Shown here in pieces: positions 26,340-35,839 of a stretch of DNA of 64,000 bases; the stretch's first letter is position 1; every line of letters begins with the position of its first letter. The notes under the pieces are model-generated. The model was not told the origin of the DNA and did no database searches. It saw only the letters and a program-made list of their open reading frames with translations. The translations under genes and the position numbers were made by a program. Origin of the DNA: Eubacteriales bacterium. GTDB taxonomy: Bacteria; Bacillota; Clostridia; Lachnospirales; Lachnospiraceae. The stretch lies in assembly GCA_030537195.1 (NCBI GenBank), contig JAUNOK010000006.1:49330-113329 (forward strand), read 5' to 3'.

Positions 26340-26987
26340 TTATTGCCTTCCTTCCATAATCTTAATTGTAGCGCTTGTTCCGAGCCTGTCGGCTCCTGCA
26401 TCTATCATGGCAGCTGCTGTGTTGTAATCTCTTATTCCACCCGCTGCTTTAACCCTGCATTTTCCATCAACATGAGCCTTCATAAGTGCAACATCACTTA
26501 ATGTTGCACCACCTGTAGAGAATCCCGTTGAAGTCTTGACATAATCAGCACCTGCCCTAACAGACAGTTCGCACGCCTTGATTTTCTCCTCATCAGTAAG
26601 CAGACAATTCTCAAATATAACCTTCAGGACTTTTCCTGCACATGAATCCCTTACAGCCTTAATATCATCATAGACAGCTTCATATTCACCGGCTTTAAGA
26701 AGACCTACAGGAATAACCATATCAATTTCATCTGCACCATCTTCTACAGCTTTCTTAGTCTCATAAGCCTTAACATCTGTGCTCATGGCTCCTAACGGAA
26801 ATCCAACTACAACGCATGTCTTAACATCACTTCCCGAAAGACACTCCTTTGCAAATGCTGTATATATCCCATTAACACACACTGACGCAAAATCATACTT
26901 CTTTGCTTCTTCACATAATTTACGGATATCATCCTTAGTAGCATCCGGCTTTAAATTCGTATGGTCAAAATATTTATTAAAACGCAT
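26340..26987 (-). CDS. deoC: Deoxyribose-phosphate aldolase
   Basis: 215 aa TIM barrel. The Schiff-base Lys lies in [14 protein letters not shown] and the second Lys in VKAAGGIRD; Asp in [10 protein letters not shown]. It splits 2-deoxyribose-5-phosphate to acetaldehyde and glyceraldehyde-3-phosphate in nucleoside catabolism. It is single here, without deoA or deoB neighbours. GAGGTAAATTT precedes the ATG. Confidence 0.95.
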   Translation of the reverse strand: MRFNKYFDHTNLKPDATKDDIRKLCEEAKKYDFASVCVNGIYTAFAKECLSGSDVKTCVVVGFPLGAMSTDVKAYETKKAVEDGADEIDMVIPVGLLKAGEYEAVYDDIKAVRDSCAGKVLKVIFENCLLTDEEKIKACELSVRAGADYVKTSTGFSTGGATLSDVALMKAHVDGKCRVKAAGGIRDYNTAAAMIDAGADRLGTSATIKIMEGRQ

Positions 26988-27011
26988 AAATTTACCTCCT
27001 CAATTACCTAT

Positions 27012-27055
27012 AAAAAGACCGTATCTGCAAAGCCATAATACACTGCAGATACGGT
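27012..27055 (-). terminator. Terminator of purA
   Basis: 12-bp perfect stem ACCGTATCTGCA/TGCAGATACGGT (27018-27055), followed on the minus strand by CTTTTTA. Confidence 0.88.
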
Positions 27056-27069
27056 AATATTAAATGTTA

Positions 27070-28365
27070 TTATTTAGAAAGAGCACTCTTTCTGTGGATA
27101 ATCTCATGTCTTCCAGGGCCATTAGATACCATTGTGATAGGAGCTTCAATCTCCTGCTCAATAGCTTCGATATAGTTACGGCACTCTACAGGAAGGTCTT
27201 CATACTTAGTAATTCCTCTGATGTCTGACTTCCAGCCTGGCATTGTCTTTAATACCGGCTTAGCCTTCTCAAGCTGTGGAGTAGTTGGGAAATCCTTAGT
27301 AATCTTTCCATCTATCTCATATCCAACGCACATTGGAATCTCATCAAGATATCCAAGTACATCAAGAACTGTAAGAGCAACCTCTGTTGTTCCCTGCATT
27401 CTTACACCATAACGTGTAGCAACTGCATCGAACCAGCCCATTCTTCTAGGACGACCTGTTGTAGCTCCGAATTCTCCGCCATCGCCACCTCTGCGTCTGA
27501 GTTCATCTGCCTCTTCTCCAAAGATTTCGCTTACGAATGCTCCGGCGCCAACTGCTGAAGAATATGCCTTAACAACTGTAACAACATCTGTAATTGCTGC
27601 TGCCGGAATACCAGCACCAACAGCACCATAAGGAGCTAATGTTGATGATGAAGTTACCATTGGATATATACCGTGATCTGTATCCTTAAGAGAACCTAAC
27701 TGACCCTCAAGTAAGATCTTCTTTCCGTCTTTAAGTGCCTGATGTAAAAATGCTGATGTATCACATACATATGGTGCAACCATCTCTTTATATTCCATAA
27801 GAGTATTAAATATCTCTTCTTCATTAAGAAGTGGCTGATGATAAAGATGCTCAAGCATAACATTCTTTAATGTACATACGTTAGCAATCTTTTCCTTAAG
27901 TTCCTGCTCGTCTCCGAATAATTCATTAACCTGGAAACCAATCTTAGCATACTTATCTGAATAGAATGGAGCAATACCTGACTTAGTAGAACCAAATGAT
28001 TTACCGGCAAGTCTTGCTTCTTCATATGTATCAAATGCTACATGATAAGGCATAAGAATCTGGGCTCTGTCTGATACAAGAATCTTAGGCATTGGTACAT
28101 TACGGTCTGTAAGACTCTTTAATTCCTTAACAAGGTATGGAATATTAAGAGCTACACCATTACCGATGACACTTGTTGTATGGTTATAGAAAACTCCCGA
28201 AGGTAAAAGATGCAGCGCAAACTTTCCATAATCATTAATAATAGTATGTCCCGCATTAGCTCCTCCCTGGAATCTTACGATGATGTCTGATTCTTCGGCA
28301 AGCATATCAGTAATCTTACCCTTTCCTTCATCACCCCAGTTAGCACCTACAATAGCTTTTACCAT
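27070..28365 (-). CDS. purA: Adenylosuccinate synthetase
   Basis: 431 aa from ATG 28365 (GGAGG seven bases upstream; an earlier start adds four codons). GTP-binding GANWGDEGKGK, phosphate loop NAGHTI and the C-terminal TTGRPRRMGWFD are all present. It joins IMP and Asp in AMP synthesis. It is monocistronic between tRNA-Thr and deoC, with its own terminator. Confidence 0.96.
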   Translation of the reverse strand: MVKAIVGANWGDEGKGKITDMLAEESDIIVRFQGGANAGHTIINDYGKFALHLLPSGVFYNHTTSVIGNGVALNIPYLVKELKSLTDRNVPMPKILVSDRAQILMPYHVAFDTYEEARLAGKSFGSTKSGIAPFYSDKYAKIGFQVNELFGDEQELKEKIANVCTLKNVMLEHLYHQPLLNEEEIFNTLMEYKEMVAPYVCDTSAFLHQALKDGKKILLEGQLGSLKDTDHGIYPMVTSSSTLAPYGAVGAGIPAAAITDVVTVVKAYSSAVGAGAFVSEIFGEEADELRRRGGDGGEFGATTGRPRRMGWFDAVATRYGVRMQGTTEVALTVLDVLGYLDEIPMCVGYEIDGKITKDFPTTPQLEKAKPVLKTMPGWKSDIRGITKYEDLPVECRNYIEAIEQEIEAPITMVSNGPGRHEIIHRKSALSK

Positions 28366-28408
28366 AGCGTCCTCCAATCTGTTTTAAAAAAACACAAACA
28401 TTAAATTA

Positions 28409-28480
28409 AGCTATTGACGGGAATTGAACCCGTGACCTCTTCATTACCAATGAAGTGCTCTACCCCTGAGCTACAATAGC
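28409..28480 (-). tRNA. tRNA-Thr (GGT)
   Basis: A full cloverleaf on the minus strand: 7-bp acceptor GCTATTG/CAATAGC, TTCAAT T-loop, and anticodon loop TTGGTAA giving GGT. The discriminator is T and no CCA is encoded. It lies between sigH and purA. Confidence 0.93.
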
Positions 28481-28508
28481 ATGCGTCTTCACACACCTAT
28501 TCATAATA

Positions 28509-29120
28509 TTATAGGTTGGTTATTTTGTCAACTTTATTCCTTATCCTTTGTATCGCATTGTCTATAGATTTCGGCGATTTGTCAAGTATCCCCGCAATGG
28601 CAATATAATCCTGTCCGGACATATATAATTCCAGTACATTTTTCTCGAAATCGCTTAACACACTGTACAGCTTATCCTCTAAGCTGTCAGCATTCTCCTG
28701 ATCAATAAAAAGCCTCTCCGGATTCTGCTCTTTGTCCGGTTTCAACACATCAACAAGCTTCACCTGTGCGTCATCCTCAGGATTGACTGGTTCATCAAAA
28801 GAAACATAATTATTAAGCGGTGTATTCTTCTTTCTGTTAGAAGCCGTAACCGCATTAAGAATCTGTCTGTTTATGCACATTCCTGCAAATGTCATGAAAG
28901 ACGCATCCTTTTGCTTATCATAGTCACGGACAGCCTTATAAAGGCCAATCATTCCCTCCTGGATAAGATCATCACTATCTCCTCCGGCAAGAAACATGGC
29001 CTTGGCTTTCTTTCGCACTATATACTTATATCTCTCAAATATGCACTCAATCGCCTGCTCATTGCCTGCACGATACATATCAATAAGCTCTTCATCAGGA
29101 TAATCTTCCAAATGTTTCAT
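28509..29120 (-). CDS. sigH: RNA polymerase sigma-H, early sporulation/stationary sigma factor
   Basis: 203 aa. Region 2 reads DLIQEGMIGLYKAVRDYD...FMTFAGMCINRQI, and region 4 has SGQDYIAIAGILDKSPKSIDNAIQRIR. Gene order cysS-mrnC-rlmB-sigH is the usual clostridial neighbourhood. It directs spo0A and competence-type promoters at the onset of sporulation. Its intactness, with cotJ genes elsewhere in the window, suggests a sporulating or recently sporulating lineage. Confidence 0.93.
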   Translation of the reverse strand: MKHLEDYPDEELIDMYRAGNEQAIECIFERYKYIVRKKAKAMFLAGGDSDDLIQEGMIGLYKAVRDYDKQKDASFMTFAGMCINRQILNAVTASNRKKNTPLNNYVSFDEPVNPEDDAQVKLVDVLKPDKEQNPERLFIDQENADSLEDKLYSVLSDFEKNVLELYMSGQDYIAIAGILDKSPKSIDNAIQRIRNKVDKITNL

Positions 29121-29128
29121 AAAAACTC

Positions 29129-29869
29129 CTAGTTAAGTCTCTGACGGACTATTTCGTAAGCAAGAACACCTGCTGCAACTGAGGCATTTAAGGAATCAAT
29201 ATCACCCTTCATAGGAATTGATGCTATGAAATCACATTTGTCCTTAACAAGACGGCTTACACCATTGCCTTCATTACCTATAACAAGCCCGATAGGCCCT
29301 TTAAGATTAAGGTTATACATTGTCTCTCCGCCCATATCAGCACATACGAACCAGAGTCCCTGCTTCTTCAGTTCTTCGATTGTCTGTGAAATATTAGTAA
29401 CCTTGGCTACAGGTGTGTAATTAATAGCACCTGCTGATGTCTTGGCTACTGTAGCTGTAAGTCCGACAGCTCTTCTCTTAGGAATAATAACGCCATGTGC
29501 TCCTGCAAGGTTGGCAGTTCTTATAATAGCGCCAAGATTGTGTGGGTCTTCAATCTCATCAAGAATGAATATAAATGGATCTTCGCCCTTTTCCTTAGCT
29601 GCTGCGAGTATATCATCAACCTCTGCGTATTCATAAGCTGCTCCAACGGCAACAACTCCCTGATGATGTCCTGTTCCTGCAAGTCTGTCGAGTCTCTCTT
29701 TATCAACATAGTTGATAATTGCATCTGTTTTCTTTGCTTCCCTGACAATACTCTTTATTGGTCCGTCCTGACAGCCGTCAAGAATAAAAAGCTTATCAAT
29801 AGTTTTACCAGAGCGGAATGCCTCTAATACAGCATTTCTTCCCTGAAATGTTAATTCATTGTATCTCAT
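29129..29869 (-). CDS. rlmB: 23S rRNA (guanosine-2'-O-)-methyltransferase RlmB-like (SpoU/TrmH family)
   Basis: 246 aa. An N-terminal L30e-like substrate domain (GRNAVLEAFRSG) is followed by the SPOUT trefoil-knot domain with LDEIEDPHNLGAIIRTA, VIGNEGNGVS and SIPMKGDIDSLNASVA. It methylates a ribose in 23S rRNA. It follows mrnC and precedes sigH by 8 bases in the same operon. Confidence 0.92.
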   Translation of the reverse strand: MRYNELTFQGRNAVLEAFRSGKTIDKLFILDGCQDGPIKSIVREAKKTDAIINYVDKERLDRLAGTGHHQGVVAVGAAYEYAEVDDILAAAKEKGEDPFIFILDEIEDPHNLGAIIRTANLAGAHGVIIPKRRAVGLTATVAKTSAGAINYTPVAKVTNISQTIEELKKQGLWFVCADMGGETMYNLNLKGPIGLVIGNEGNGVSRLVKDKCDFIASIPMKGDIDSLNASVAAGVLAYEIVRQRLN

Positions 29870-29938
29870 ATATTTCTCCTTATATTACAAAGCAGAATCC
29901 AGTCATCCATTACAGATATGGATTCCGCTTTGCCGGCT

Positions 29939-30382
29939 CTACTTTAACTCAAGGCTTTCCAGTCCTGCTTTAACCAGTTCCATCATACGCTCATACTGTC
30001 CACTCAGATACAGATATCCCATAAGTGCCTCAAATCCTGTAGCTCTTCTGTAATCTCCGATACTTGCATTCTTGGCAGAAGTATAAGACTTGGCATTACG
30101 GCCTCTCTTATACACAGCATCTTCATGCTCACTAAGCATTGGTTCAATCGCACCTATCATTGCAGACTGGGATTCAGCCTTGACAATGCTGCTCGTTTTC
30201 TTGTTAAGCTTGTTAACCTGCATATTGCCCTGCTCTATAACCCATGTCTTAATAACAAGGTCATATATACTGTCTCCAATATATGCAAGCACAAGAGGTG
30301 ATAACTGTGAAGGGTCTGTATGCTTCATATCCAGACCTTCATATATGCATTTTACAAGGTCGTTATCTAGGCTCTGCTCCAT
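29939..30382 (-). CDS. mrnC: Mini-ribonuclease III
   Basis: 147 aa RNase III catalytic domain alone, without a ds[21 protein letters not shown] carries the catalytic acids and the C-terminal [16 protein letters not shown] the second set. It trims 23S rRNA ends. It overlaps the cysS 3' end by 16 bases, so translation is coupled. Confidence 0.93.
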   Translation of the reverse strand: MEQSLDNDLVKCIYEGLDMKHTDPSQLSPLVLAYIGDSIYDLVIKTWVIEQGNMQVNKLNKKTSSIVKAESQSAMIGAIEPMLSEHEDAVYKRGRNAKSYTSAKNASIGDYRRATGFEALMGYLYLSGQYERMMELVKAGLESLELK

Positions 30383-31785
30383 CTTACGCCCTCTCTTGTA
30401 TCCTTAAGAACAATTCCCTTTGCTAATAACTCATCTCTGATTTCATCAGCTCTTGCAAAATTCTTGTCTTTTCTTGCCTGCTGTCTCTCAGCAATAAGTG
30501 CCTCGATATCTTCATCAAGCATTTCTTCCTTCTTGTCTGTCTTAAGACCAAGAATATCTGTAAGAGTTGTAATCTTCTTCATAAGTGTATCGATGTATTC
30601 CTTAGAATTATCTGAGCTTGAATTAGAGTTAGCAAGCTTTACAAGTTCAAATATAGCTGATATTGCATCTGCTGTATTGAAATCATCATCCATTGAATCT
30701 TCGAATTTCTTATATATATCATCTATAGAAGCTATTATCTTCTTCTCGTCCTCTGTCATCGGAACATCCTTGGCATTCTCTGACAGATGTCTCAAGTTAT
30801 CAACAGCAGTTAAGATTCTGTCTAATCCGTTCTTTGCTGATTCCATAAGGTCATGGCTGAAATTAACAGGATTGCGGTAATGTGCACTTAACATGAAGAA
30901 TCTTAATACTTCAAGGTCATATTCCTTGCTTATATCTCTTACTGTAAAGAAATTGCCTAAAGACTTAGACATCTTCTTGTTATCAATATTAAGAAATGCA
31001 TTATGCATCCAGTACTTAGAGAATGGTACTCCATTAGCTGCCTCTGACTGTGCAATCTCATTCTCATGGTGAGGGAATATTAAATCCTCTCCGCCTGCAT
31101 GAATATCGATTTCATCAGCAAGATACTTCTTAGACATAACAGAGCACTCAATATGCCAGCCCGGTCTTCCATCACTCCAAGGTGATGGCCATGAAGGCTC
31201 TCCTTCTTTCTTAGGCTTCCAGAGAACGAAATCAAGCGGATCTTCCTTCTCATCCTCACCTGTAACCTTAAGGCTGTGTGCTTCATCTCTGTGTCCTGCC
31301 TCTAAGTCATCAATATTCTTCTTAGATAATTTTCCGTATTCTGCAAATTTTCTTGTTCTGTAATATACAGTTCCATTAACTTCATAAGCATATCCCTTGT
31401 CAATAAGAGTCTGTATCATATCAATCATTCCGCCGATTTCCTGAGTTGCAAGTGGATGTGTTGTTGCAGGCTTAATATTCATGCCTTCCATATCCTTCTT
31501 GCATTCAGCGATATATCTTGTTGAGATTTCCTCAGCAGATACGCCTTCTTCATTGGCTTTCTTAATAATTTTGTCGTCTACATCTGTGAAGTTAGACACA
31601 TAATTAACATCATAACCCTTGTACTCAAGATATCTTCTTACAGTATCGAATACAATCATAGGTCTTGCGTTACCAATATGAATAAGGTTGTATACAGTAG
31701 GTCCGCAGACATACATTTTAACCTTTCCTTCTTCTAATGGTTTAAATTCTTCTTTTCTTCTAGATAAAGTATTATAAATCCTCAT
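30367..31785 (-). CDS. cysS: Cysteinyl-tRNA synthetase
   Basis: 472 aa from ATG 31785 (AAAGGAAATCTGAC upstream). Zinc-binding Cys in [17 protein letters not shown], which is also the HIGH motif; KKMSKSLGN; and zinc HENE. It charges tRNA-Cys. It sits 31 bases after cysE, linking cysteine synthesis to cysteine charging. No T-box leader is seen between them. Confidence 0.96.
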   Translation of the reverse strand: MRIYNTLSRRKEEFKPLEEGKVKMYVCGPTVYNLIHIGNARPMIVFDTVRRYLEYKGYDVNYVSNFTDVDDKIIKKANEEGVSAEEISTRYIAECKKDMEGMNIKPATTHPLATQEIGGMIDMIQTLIDKGYAYEVNGTVYYRTRKFAEYGKLSKKNIDDLEAGHRDEAHSLKVTGEDEKEDPLDFVLWKPKKEGEPSWPSPWSDGRPGWHIECSVMSKKYLADEIDIHAGGEDLIFPHHENEIAQSEAANGVPFSKYWMHNAFLNIDNKKMSKSLGNFFTVRDISKEYDLEVLRFFMLSAHYRNPVNFSHDLMESAKNGLDRILTAVDNLRHLSENAKDVPMTEDEKKIIASIDDIYKKFEDSMDDDFNTADAISAIFELVKLANSNSSSDNSKEYIDTLMKKITTLTDILGLKTDKKEEMLDEDIEALIAERQQARKDKNFARADEIRDELLAKGIVLKDTREGVRWSRA

Positions 31786-31815
31786 GTCAGATTTCCTTTC
31801 ATTCATAATCAAGCT

Positions 31816-32490
31816 TTAGTTGTCATCATATGAGCTGCGGCTTTCGTTCACGTTGTTCTCAAGATGTGCAAGTCTCTTCTTAAGTCTTGCATTCTCCTGC
31901 TTTAAGTTCTCAATATCCTGCATAACAGGGTCTGGAAGATGTATCTGGTCTAAATCATCAACCAGTCTTACGCTGTCCTGAATGACAATTCTTCCCGGAA
32001 CACCAACAACTGTAGAGTTGGCAGGCACATCCTTTAATACAACAGAACCTGCACCAATCTTGCAGTTATCACCTATGGTAACTGAACCCAGAATCTTGGC
32101 TCCTGCTCCTACCATAATATTATCTCCAAGAGTAGGATGTCTCTTTCCCTGCTCTTTACCGGTTCCTCCAAGTGTAACGCCCTGATAGAGTGTTACATTG
32201 TTACCGATAATAGCTGTCTCTCCGATAACAACTCCGTGTCCGTGGTCAATGAAAAGTCCTTCGCCAATCTGTGCTCCCGGATGTATCTCAATTCCAGTCT
32301 GTCTAGCAGTTTTCTGCGAAATCTTTCTTGCCTTGTAATATTCACCCTTAAGATATAACTTATGGGCTTTTCTATATTTAAGTATTGCCTTAAAACTAGG
32401 ATAAAGATACACCTCTTTATCCGACTTGATAGCAGGGTCTCTGTCCTTTATTACTGCTATTTCCTGCTTTACATAATCTCTATATTTCAT
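31816..32490 (-). CDS. cysE: Serine O-acetyltransferase
   Basis: 224 aa, short-type CysE. Left-handed beta-helix of hexapeptide repeats (IHPGAQIGEGLFIDHGHGVVI..), with catalytic HGHGVVIGETA. The C-terminal ~30 residues form a predicted coiled coil (IENLKQENARLKKRLAHLE), unlike the usual cysteine-sensing tail. It makes O-acetylserine for cysteine. It forms a unit with cysS and upstream ispF. Confidence 0.93.
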   Translation of the reverse strand: MKYRDYVKQEIAVIKDRDPAIKSDKEVYLYPSFKAILKYRKAHKLYLKGEYYKARKISQKTARQTGIEIHPGAQIGEGLFIDHGHGVVIGETAIIGNNVTLYQGVTLGGTGKEQGKRHPTLGDNIMVGAGAKILGSVTIGDNCKIGAGSVVLKDVPANSTVVGVPGRIVIQDSVRLVDDLDQIHLPDPVMQDIENLKQENARLKKRLAHLENNVNESRSSYDDN

Positions 32491-32569
32491 AATCTGTTAT
32501 TCCTGACTTTTCTTCTTAATATTTCTTAGTATATTATATGAATTAAAGCTGCAAATGTATTTCTCAGTT

Positions 32570-33121
32570 CTATCTGTTCTGACAGCCTCCGCAGCCACCA
32601 CAGTCAGGTCTACAGTTTGTCATATCGGCAGCGCCGTATATATAATTAGATACAGAATTAAGTGAGCATATTGCCTGTGAAGAAATACCCTCTCCACTTC
32701 CGGTAAAGCCAAGTCCCTCTTCTGTAGTAGCCTTAACATTGACTCTGTCAATGTCTATCTTTAAAGCATCTGCGATATTCTTTCTCATATCATCAATATA
32801 TGGGCGCATCTTAGGCTTCTGTGCAATAATAGTGGCATCAATATTCTCGATAATATAATTAGCCTCATCTATCTTCTTTCCAACCTCTTCCAGAAGTCTG
32901 ATACTTGATATTCCCTTGTATCTGTCATCTGTATCCGGAAAATGTTTTCCTATATCTCCAAGTGCAGCAGCACCCAGTAATGCATCCATAATGGCATGAA
33001 GAAGCACATCTGCATCAGAGTGTCCAAGCAGACCTAATTCATATGGGATCTCAACTCCGCCCATGATAAGCTTGCGGTCTTTAACCAGTTTATGAACATC
33101 ATATCCCATTCCAACTCTCAT
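32570..33121 (-). CDS. ispF: 2-C-methyl-D-erythritol 2,4-cyclodiphosphate synthase with Cys-rich tail
   Basis: 183 aa from ATG 33121 (AGGAGG upstream). Metal ligands GYDVHKL, then [28 protein letters not shown] split over the core, and [15 protein letters not shown] near 135. It makes MEcPP in the non-mevalonate isoprenoid pathway. The family normally ends at about 157 aa. Here a further ~25 residues end [13 protein letters not shown], a metal-binding-like cluster of four cysteines. Confidence 0.93.
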   Translation of the reverse strand: MRVGMGYDVHKLVKDRKLIMGGVEIPYELGLLGHSDADVLLHAIMDALLGAAALGDIGKHFPDTDDRYKGISSIRLLEEVGKKIDEANYIIENIDATIIAQKPKMRPYIDDMRKNIADALKIDIDRVNVKATTEEGLGFTGSGEGISSQAICSLNSVSNYIYGAADMTNCRPDCGGCGGCQNR

Positions 33122-33220
33122 ATAGCTCCTCCTTGATTCTAATTGCAACATTAATTGTTTACCTAGTCCATATAAGTAAAGCACATTTTAGTGGGATTAT
33201 CAAGTGCATTTGGCACCAGC

Positions 33221-33922
33221 TCACTTTACTTTCTTATAACCGCCAACCGAATCTATATCCACCACCTCAAACACCGTCAGCACATCATCCTGTACCTTAA
33301 ATCTAATATCATATCCTGCAAATGTTACCCCATAAGCCCTCGTCTCATCTGTATCATAAGCCGGTCTTGGGTCCTGCTCCAAGATTTTAACTGCTGCTGC
33401 CTGTTTATCTTCCGGCATTATAGCAAGCAGGTCTGATGGAAATATCACTTTAAGATTCCTGTTATAAGTGACTGCTGTAAATCCCTCTTTCGCTTCCGGA
33501 TGGGAGTCTGTGAATTTTATATATGGCTTGATATCGTATACCGGCGTACCATCAACCATATCAACCCCTGATACAAATAGTACCGGTCCTTTATCTGCAG
33601 TATATTCTATACGCTCTAATTTCACACATGACAGTCCTATATCATTCGGTCTGAACGGCGACCTTGTTGCAAATACTCCCATACGCACTTTCCCACCAAG
33701 TCTTGGAGGAGTTACCGTTGCCGCTTTATTTTTCTTCTGTGCCTTGGAAAACTGCCACAAAATCCATATATGTGAAAATTCCTCCAATCCCCTGAAAGCC
33801 TCCGGCTGTCTGTATTCCGGTTCAAATGTTATGACACCTTTTAATTCCTCTATCAATCCACTCTGCCTCGGAATTCCGAACTTTGTTGGAAAATCTGTTG
33901 AAATGTGCCCTATTATCTTCAT
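33221..33922 (-). CDS. trmO: tRNA (adenine-N6)-methyltransferase TrmO-like (TsaA/YaeB)
   Basis: 233 aa. The N-terminal TsaA domain has IGHISTDFPTKFGIPRQSG, FSHIWILWQF and RMGVFATRSPFRPNDIGLS, characteristic SAM-binding segments. A C-terminal domain follows. It methylates t6A37 in tRNA-Thr. It is divergent from the SH3-domain protein gene. Confidence 0.9.
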   Translation of the reverse strand: MKIIGHISTDFPTKFGIPRQSGLIEELKGVITFEPEYRQPEAFRGLEEFSHIWILWQFSKAQKKNKAATVTPPRLGGKVRMGVFATRSPFRPNDIGLSCVKLERIEYTADKGPVLFVSGVDMVDGTPVYDIKPYIKFTDSHPEAKEGFTAVTYNRNLKVIFPSDLLAIMPEDKQAAAVKILEQDPRPAYDTDETRAYGVTFAGYDIRFKVQDDVLTVFEVVDIDSVGGYKKVK

Positions 33923-34006
33923 TATATGCTTCCCTTCTTATTGACCTGCCTCATAAAAAGAACTAAAATCATCTTAATTATAGAAAATATGAGGTCTTTC
34001 GTAACA

Positions 34007-34615
34007 ATGAAAATCAATAATCTTATTATCAAAATATTCTTAGGTTTATACCTTGTAATAATTATAGCCGGAGTTATCATCTTTGAAAATATCGGATTTT
34101 CCGGTGGCGGTCTTGAAAAAAATATTCACACTGCCAGCAATTCTGAAACCCAGCCTGTTATTAATAACATAATTGCAGAAAATGATTCTAAGACAACACC
34201 TGCTGCAACAGTCAAGGAAACCGTGCCTTCACAAGCTGCAACAAAAAAGGAAACTACATCCGCAACCGAAAAGCAGACATCTAATGCAGAAACTGCAGCC
34301 CCTGAAACAGCCAGTGCGCCTTCTGAACCGGAAACTATCCCGTCCGAAGCCGAAAGTACACAGCCTGCCACAGTTTCTAAGCCTTCGTATACATTTGCTA
34401 ATGGACGCATAACCAATACATCAGCTCTTAAAAACTACCGTGTGACAGGTGCTTCTTATGTAAATATGCATAAAGATAAAAACGGCAGCCACTCCTTTGC
34501 AACTGTGCCAGGAGGGACTACCGGTTCTATAATATCCGTGGGTGCTTATTACACCCTTATTGATTATAATGGTACGAGAGGTTATGTATACAATTCATAC
34601 CTTGAAGTATATTAG
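34007..34615 (+). CDS. Membrane-anchored bacterial SH3-domain protein
   Basis: About 200 aa if started at ATG 34007; ATG 33989 is an alternative and neither has an ideal ribosome site. It has an N-terminal signal-anchor (LIIKIFLGLYLVIIIAGVII) and a long Thr/Ala/Glu/Pro-rich linker (about 50-140). The C-terminal SH3b domain reads YVNMHKDKNGSHSFATVPGGT...RGYVYNSYLEV. Such domains bind peptidoglycan. It is convergent with uppP one base away. There is no catalytic domain, so it is a wall-binding or scaffold protein. Confidence 0.75.
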   Translation: MKINNLIIKIFLGLYLVIIIAGVIIFENIGFSGGGLEKNIHTASNSETQPVINNIIAENDSKTTPAATVKETVPSQAATKKETTSATEKQTSNAETAAPETASAPSEPETIPSEAESTQPATVSKPSYTFANGRITNTSALKNYRVTGASYVNMHKDKNGSHSFATVPGGTTGSIISVGAYYTLIDYNGTRGYVYNSYLEVY

Positions 34616-34616
34616 A

Positions 34617-35465
34617 TTAGAACAACACAAAGCTGAGTGCAATAACTGCTATACCAAGAATTATTCTGTACACACCGAATACCTTGAAATCATGCTTTTT
34701 AATGTATCCCATAAGGAATTTGATTACGAATACTGATACAAAGAATGCTACGAGGCAGCCTACAATAAGAACTACCCATTCAGTTCCTGTCATAGCCATT
34801 CCTGCAACAACATATTTGGCAATCTTTAAAAGACTTGCGCCGAACATTACAGGTACTGCAAGGAAAAATGTAAACTCAGCTGCAACACTTCTTGATACTC
34901 CGATTATAAGTGCTCCGATAATTGTTGCACCTGATCTTGATGTACCTGGGAATACTGCTGCAATAAGCTGGAAAAGACCAATTATTATTGCTGCTGTATA
35001 TGTTATCTCTCCAATGCTTCTGATTGCCGGCTTACTGCCTTTCTTGGCATTCTCCACAATTATGAAAACTATACCAACTACAATAAGTGCGATGGCAACT
35101 GGGATTGGATGATAGAATAATTCATTAATCTTATCATCGAAAATCAATCCGACAATCGCTGCCGGAATACATGCAATGATAATCTTAATCCACATTGCAA
35201 GTGCCCCATCTTTCCATGCTGGTTTCTTGCCACTCTTAGTCTTCTTCATATAGAAAGGCCACAACTTATTCCAGAACAGTATGACTACTGCCATAATTGC
35301 ACCAAGCTGGATTACTACCTGAAACATCTCGTAAAAATCTGCAGAAACCTTAAGTTTAACTACCTGGTCAAGCAGAATCATATGTCCTGTACTGCTTATA
35401 GGCAGCCATTCTGTAATTCCTTCGACTATACCGAAAAGAATCGCCTTTAAAATCTCTAGTAACAT
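34617..35465 (-). CDS. uppP: Undecaprenyl-diphosphatase
   Basis: 282 aa, eight spans. BacA signatures EGITEWLPISSTGHMIL and PGTSRSGATI hold the active-site Glu, Ser and Arg. It recycles undecaprenyl carrier lipid outside the membrane for wall synthesis and gives bacitracin tolerance. The upstream 100-aa gene ends 25 bases before it. Confidence 0.94.
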   Translation of the reverse strand: MLLEILKAILFGIVEGITEWLPISSTGHMILLDQVVKLKVSADFYEMFQVVIQLGAIMAVVILFWNKLWPFYMKKTKSGKKPAWKDGALAMWIKIIIACIPAAIVGLIFDDKINELFYHPIPVAIALIVVGIVFIIVENAKKGSKPAIRSIGEITYTAAIIIGLFQLIAAVFPGTSRSGATIIGALIIGVSRSVAAEFTFFLAVPVMFGASLLKIAKYVVAGMAMTGTEWVVLIVGCLVAFFVSVFVIKFLMGYIKKHDFKVFGVYRIILGIAVIALSFVLF

Positions 35466-35489
35466 AACTATCTCCTTAATATTAAATTA

Positions 35490-35792
35490 TTATGCTTCAT
35501 TCTTGCCAGTTGCTTCTGCAAGTTCTCTCTTGTATCTTGCAAGCTGGCCCTCAGTATTCATTATTCGTCTGCTCTGTTCACTTATTGTCTGGTTAAGCTG
35601 TTCTATTGTTTCTGTCTGGTCATCTTTCTTACCTGCAATAGACACCATTCCAAGACACACAATAACAAAAAGCCCTACACCAGCCATTGTACATATGCTC
35701 TGTCCTATGAATATAAATATTCCGGTTCCAATAAGAATAAACAATCCAATTATTCCAAGAATAACTATCTTTAATCTGTCTGATTTCTTCAA
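35490..35792 (-). CDS. Two-span membrane protein with coiled-coil tail
   Basis: 100 aa. Two hydrophobic helices (about 7-30 and 36-52) then a cytoplasmic coiled coil (TIEQLNQTISEQSRRIMNTE). No family is recognised. It lies between pfkA and uppP on the same strand. Confidence 0.65.
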   Translation of the reverse strand: MKKSDRLKIVILGIIGLFILIGTGIFIFIGQSICTMAGVGLFVIVCLGMVSIAGKKDDQTETIEQLNQTISEQSRRIMNTEGQLARYKRELAEATGKNEA

Positions 35793-35839
35793 AGCATTTT
35801 CCTTCTTTCCTGAAGCATTTGCTTTGTATTATATACTAC

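Noticed and set aside
31786..31815. T-box leader for cysS
   Set aside because: Only about 30 bases separate cysE and cysS, with no room for a T-box.
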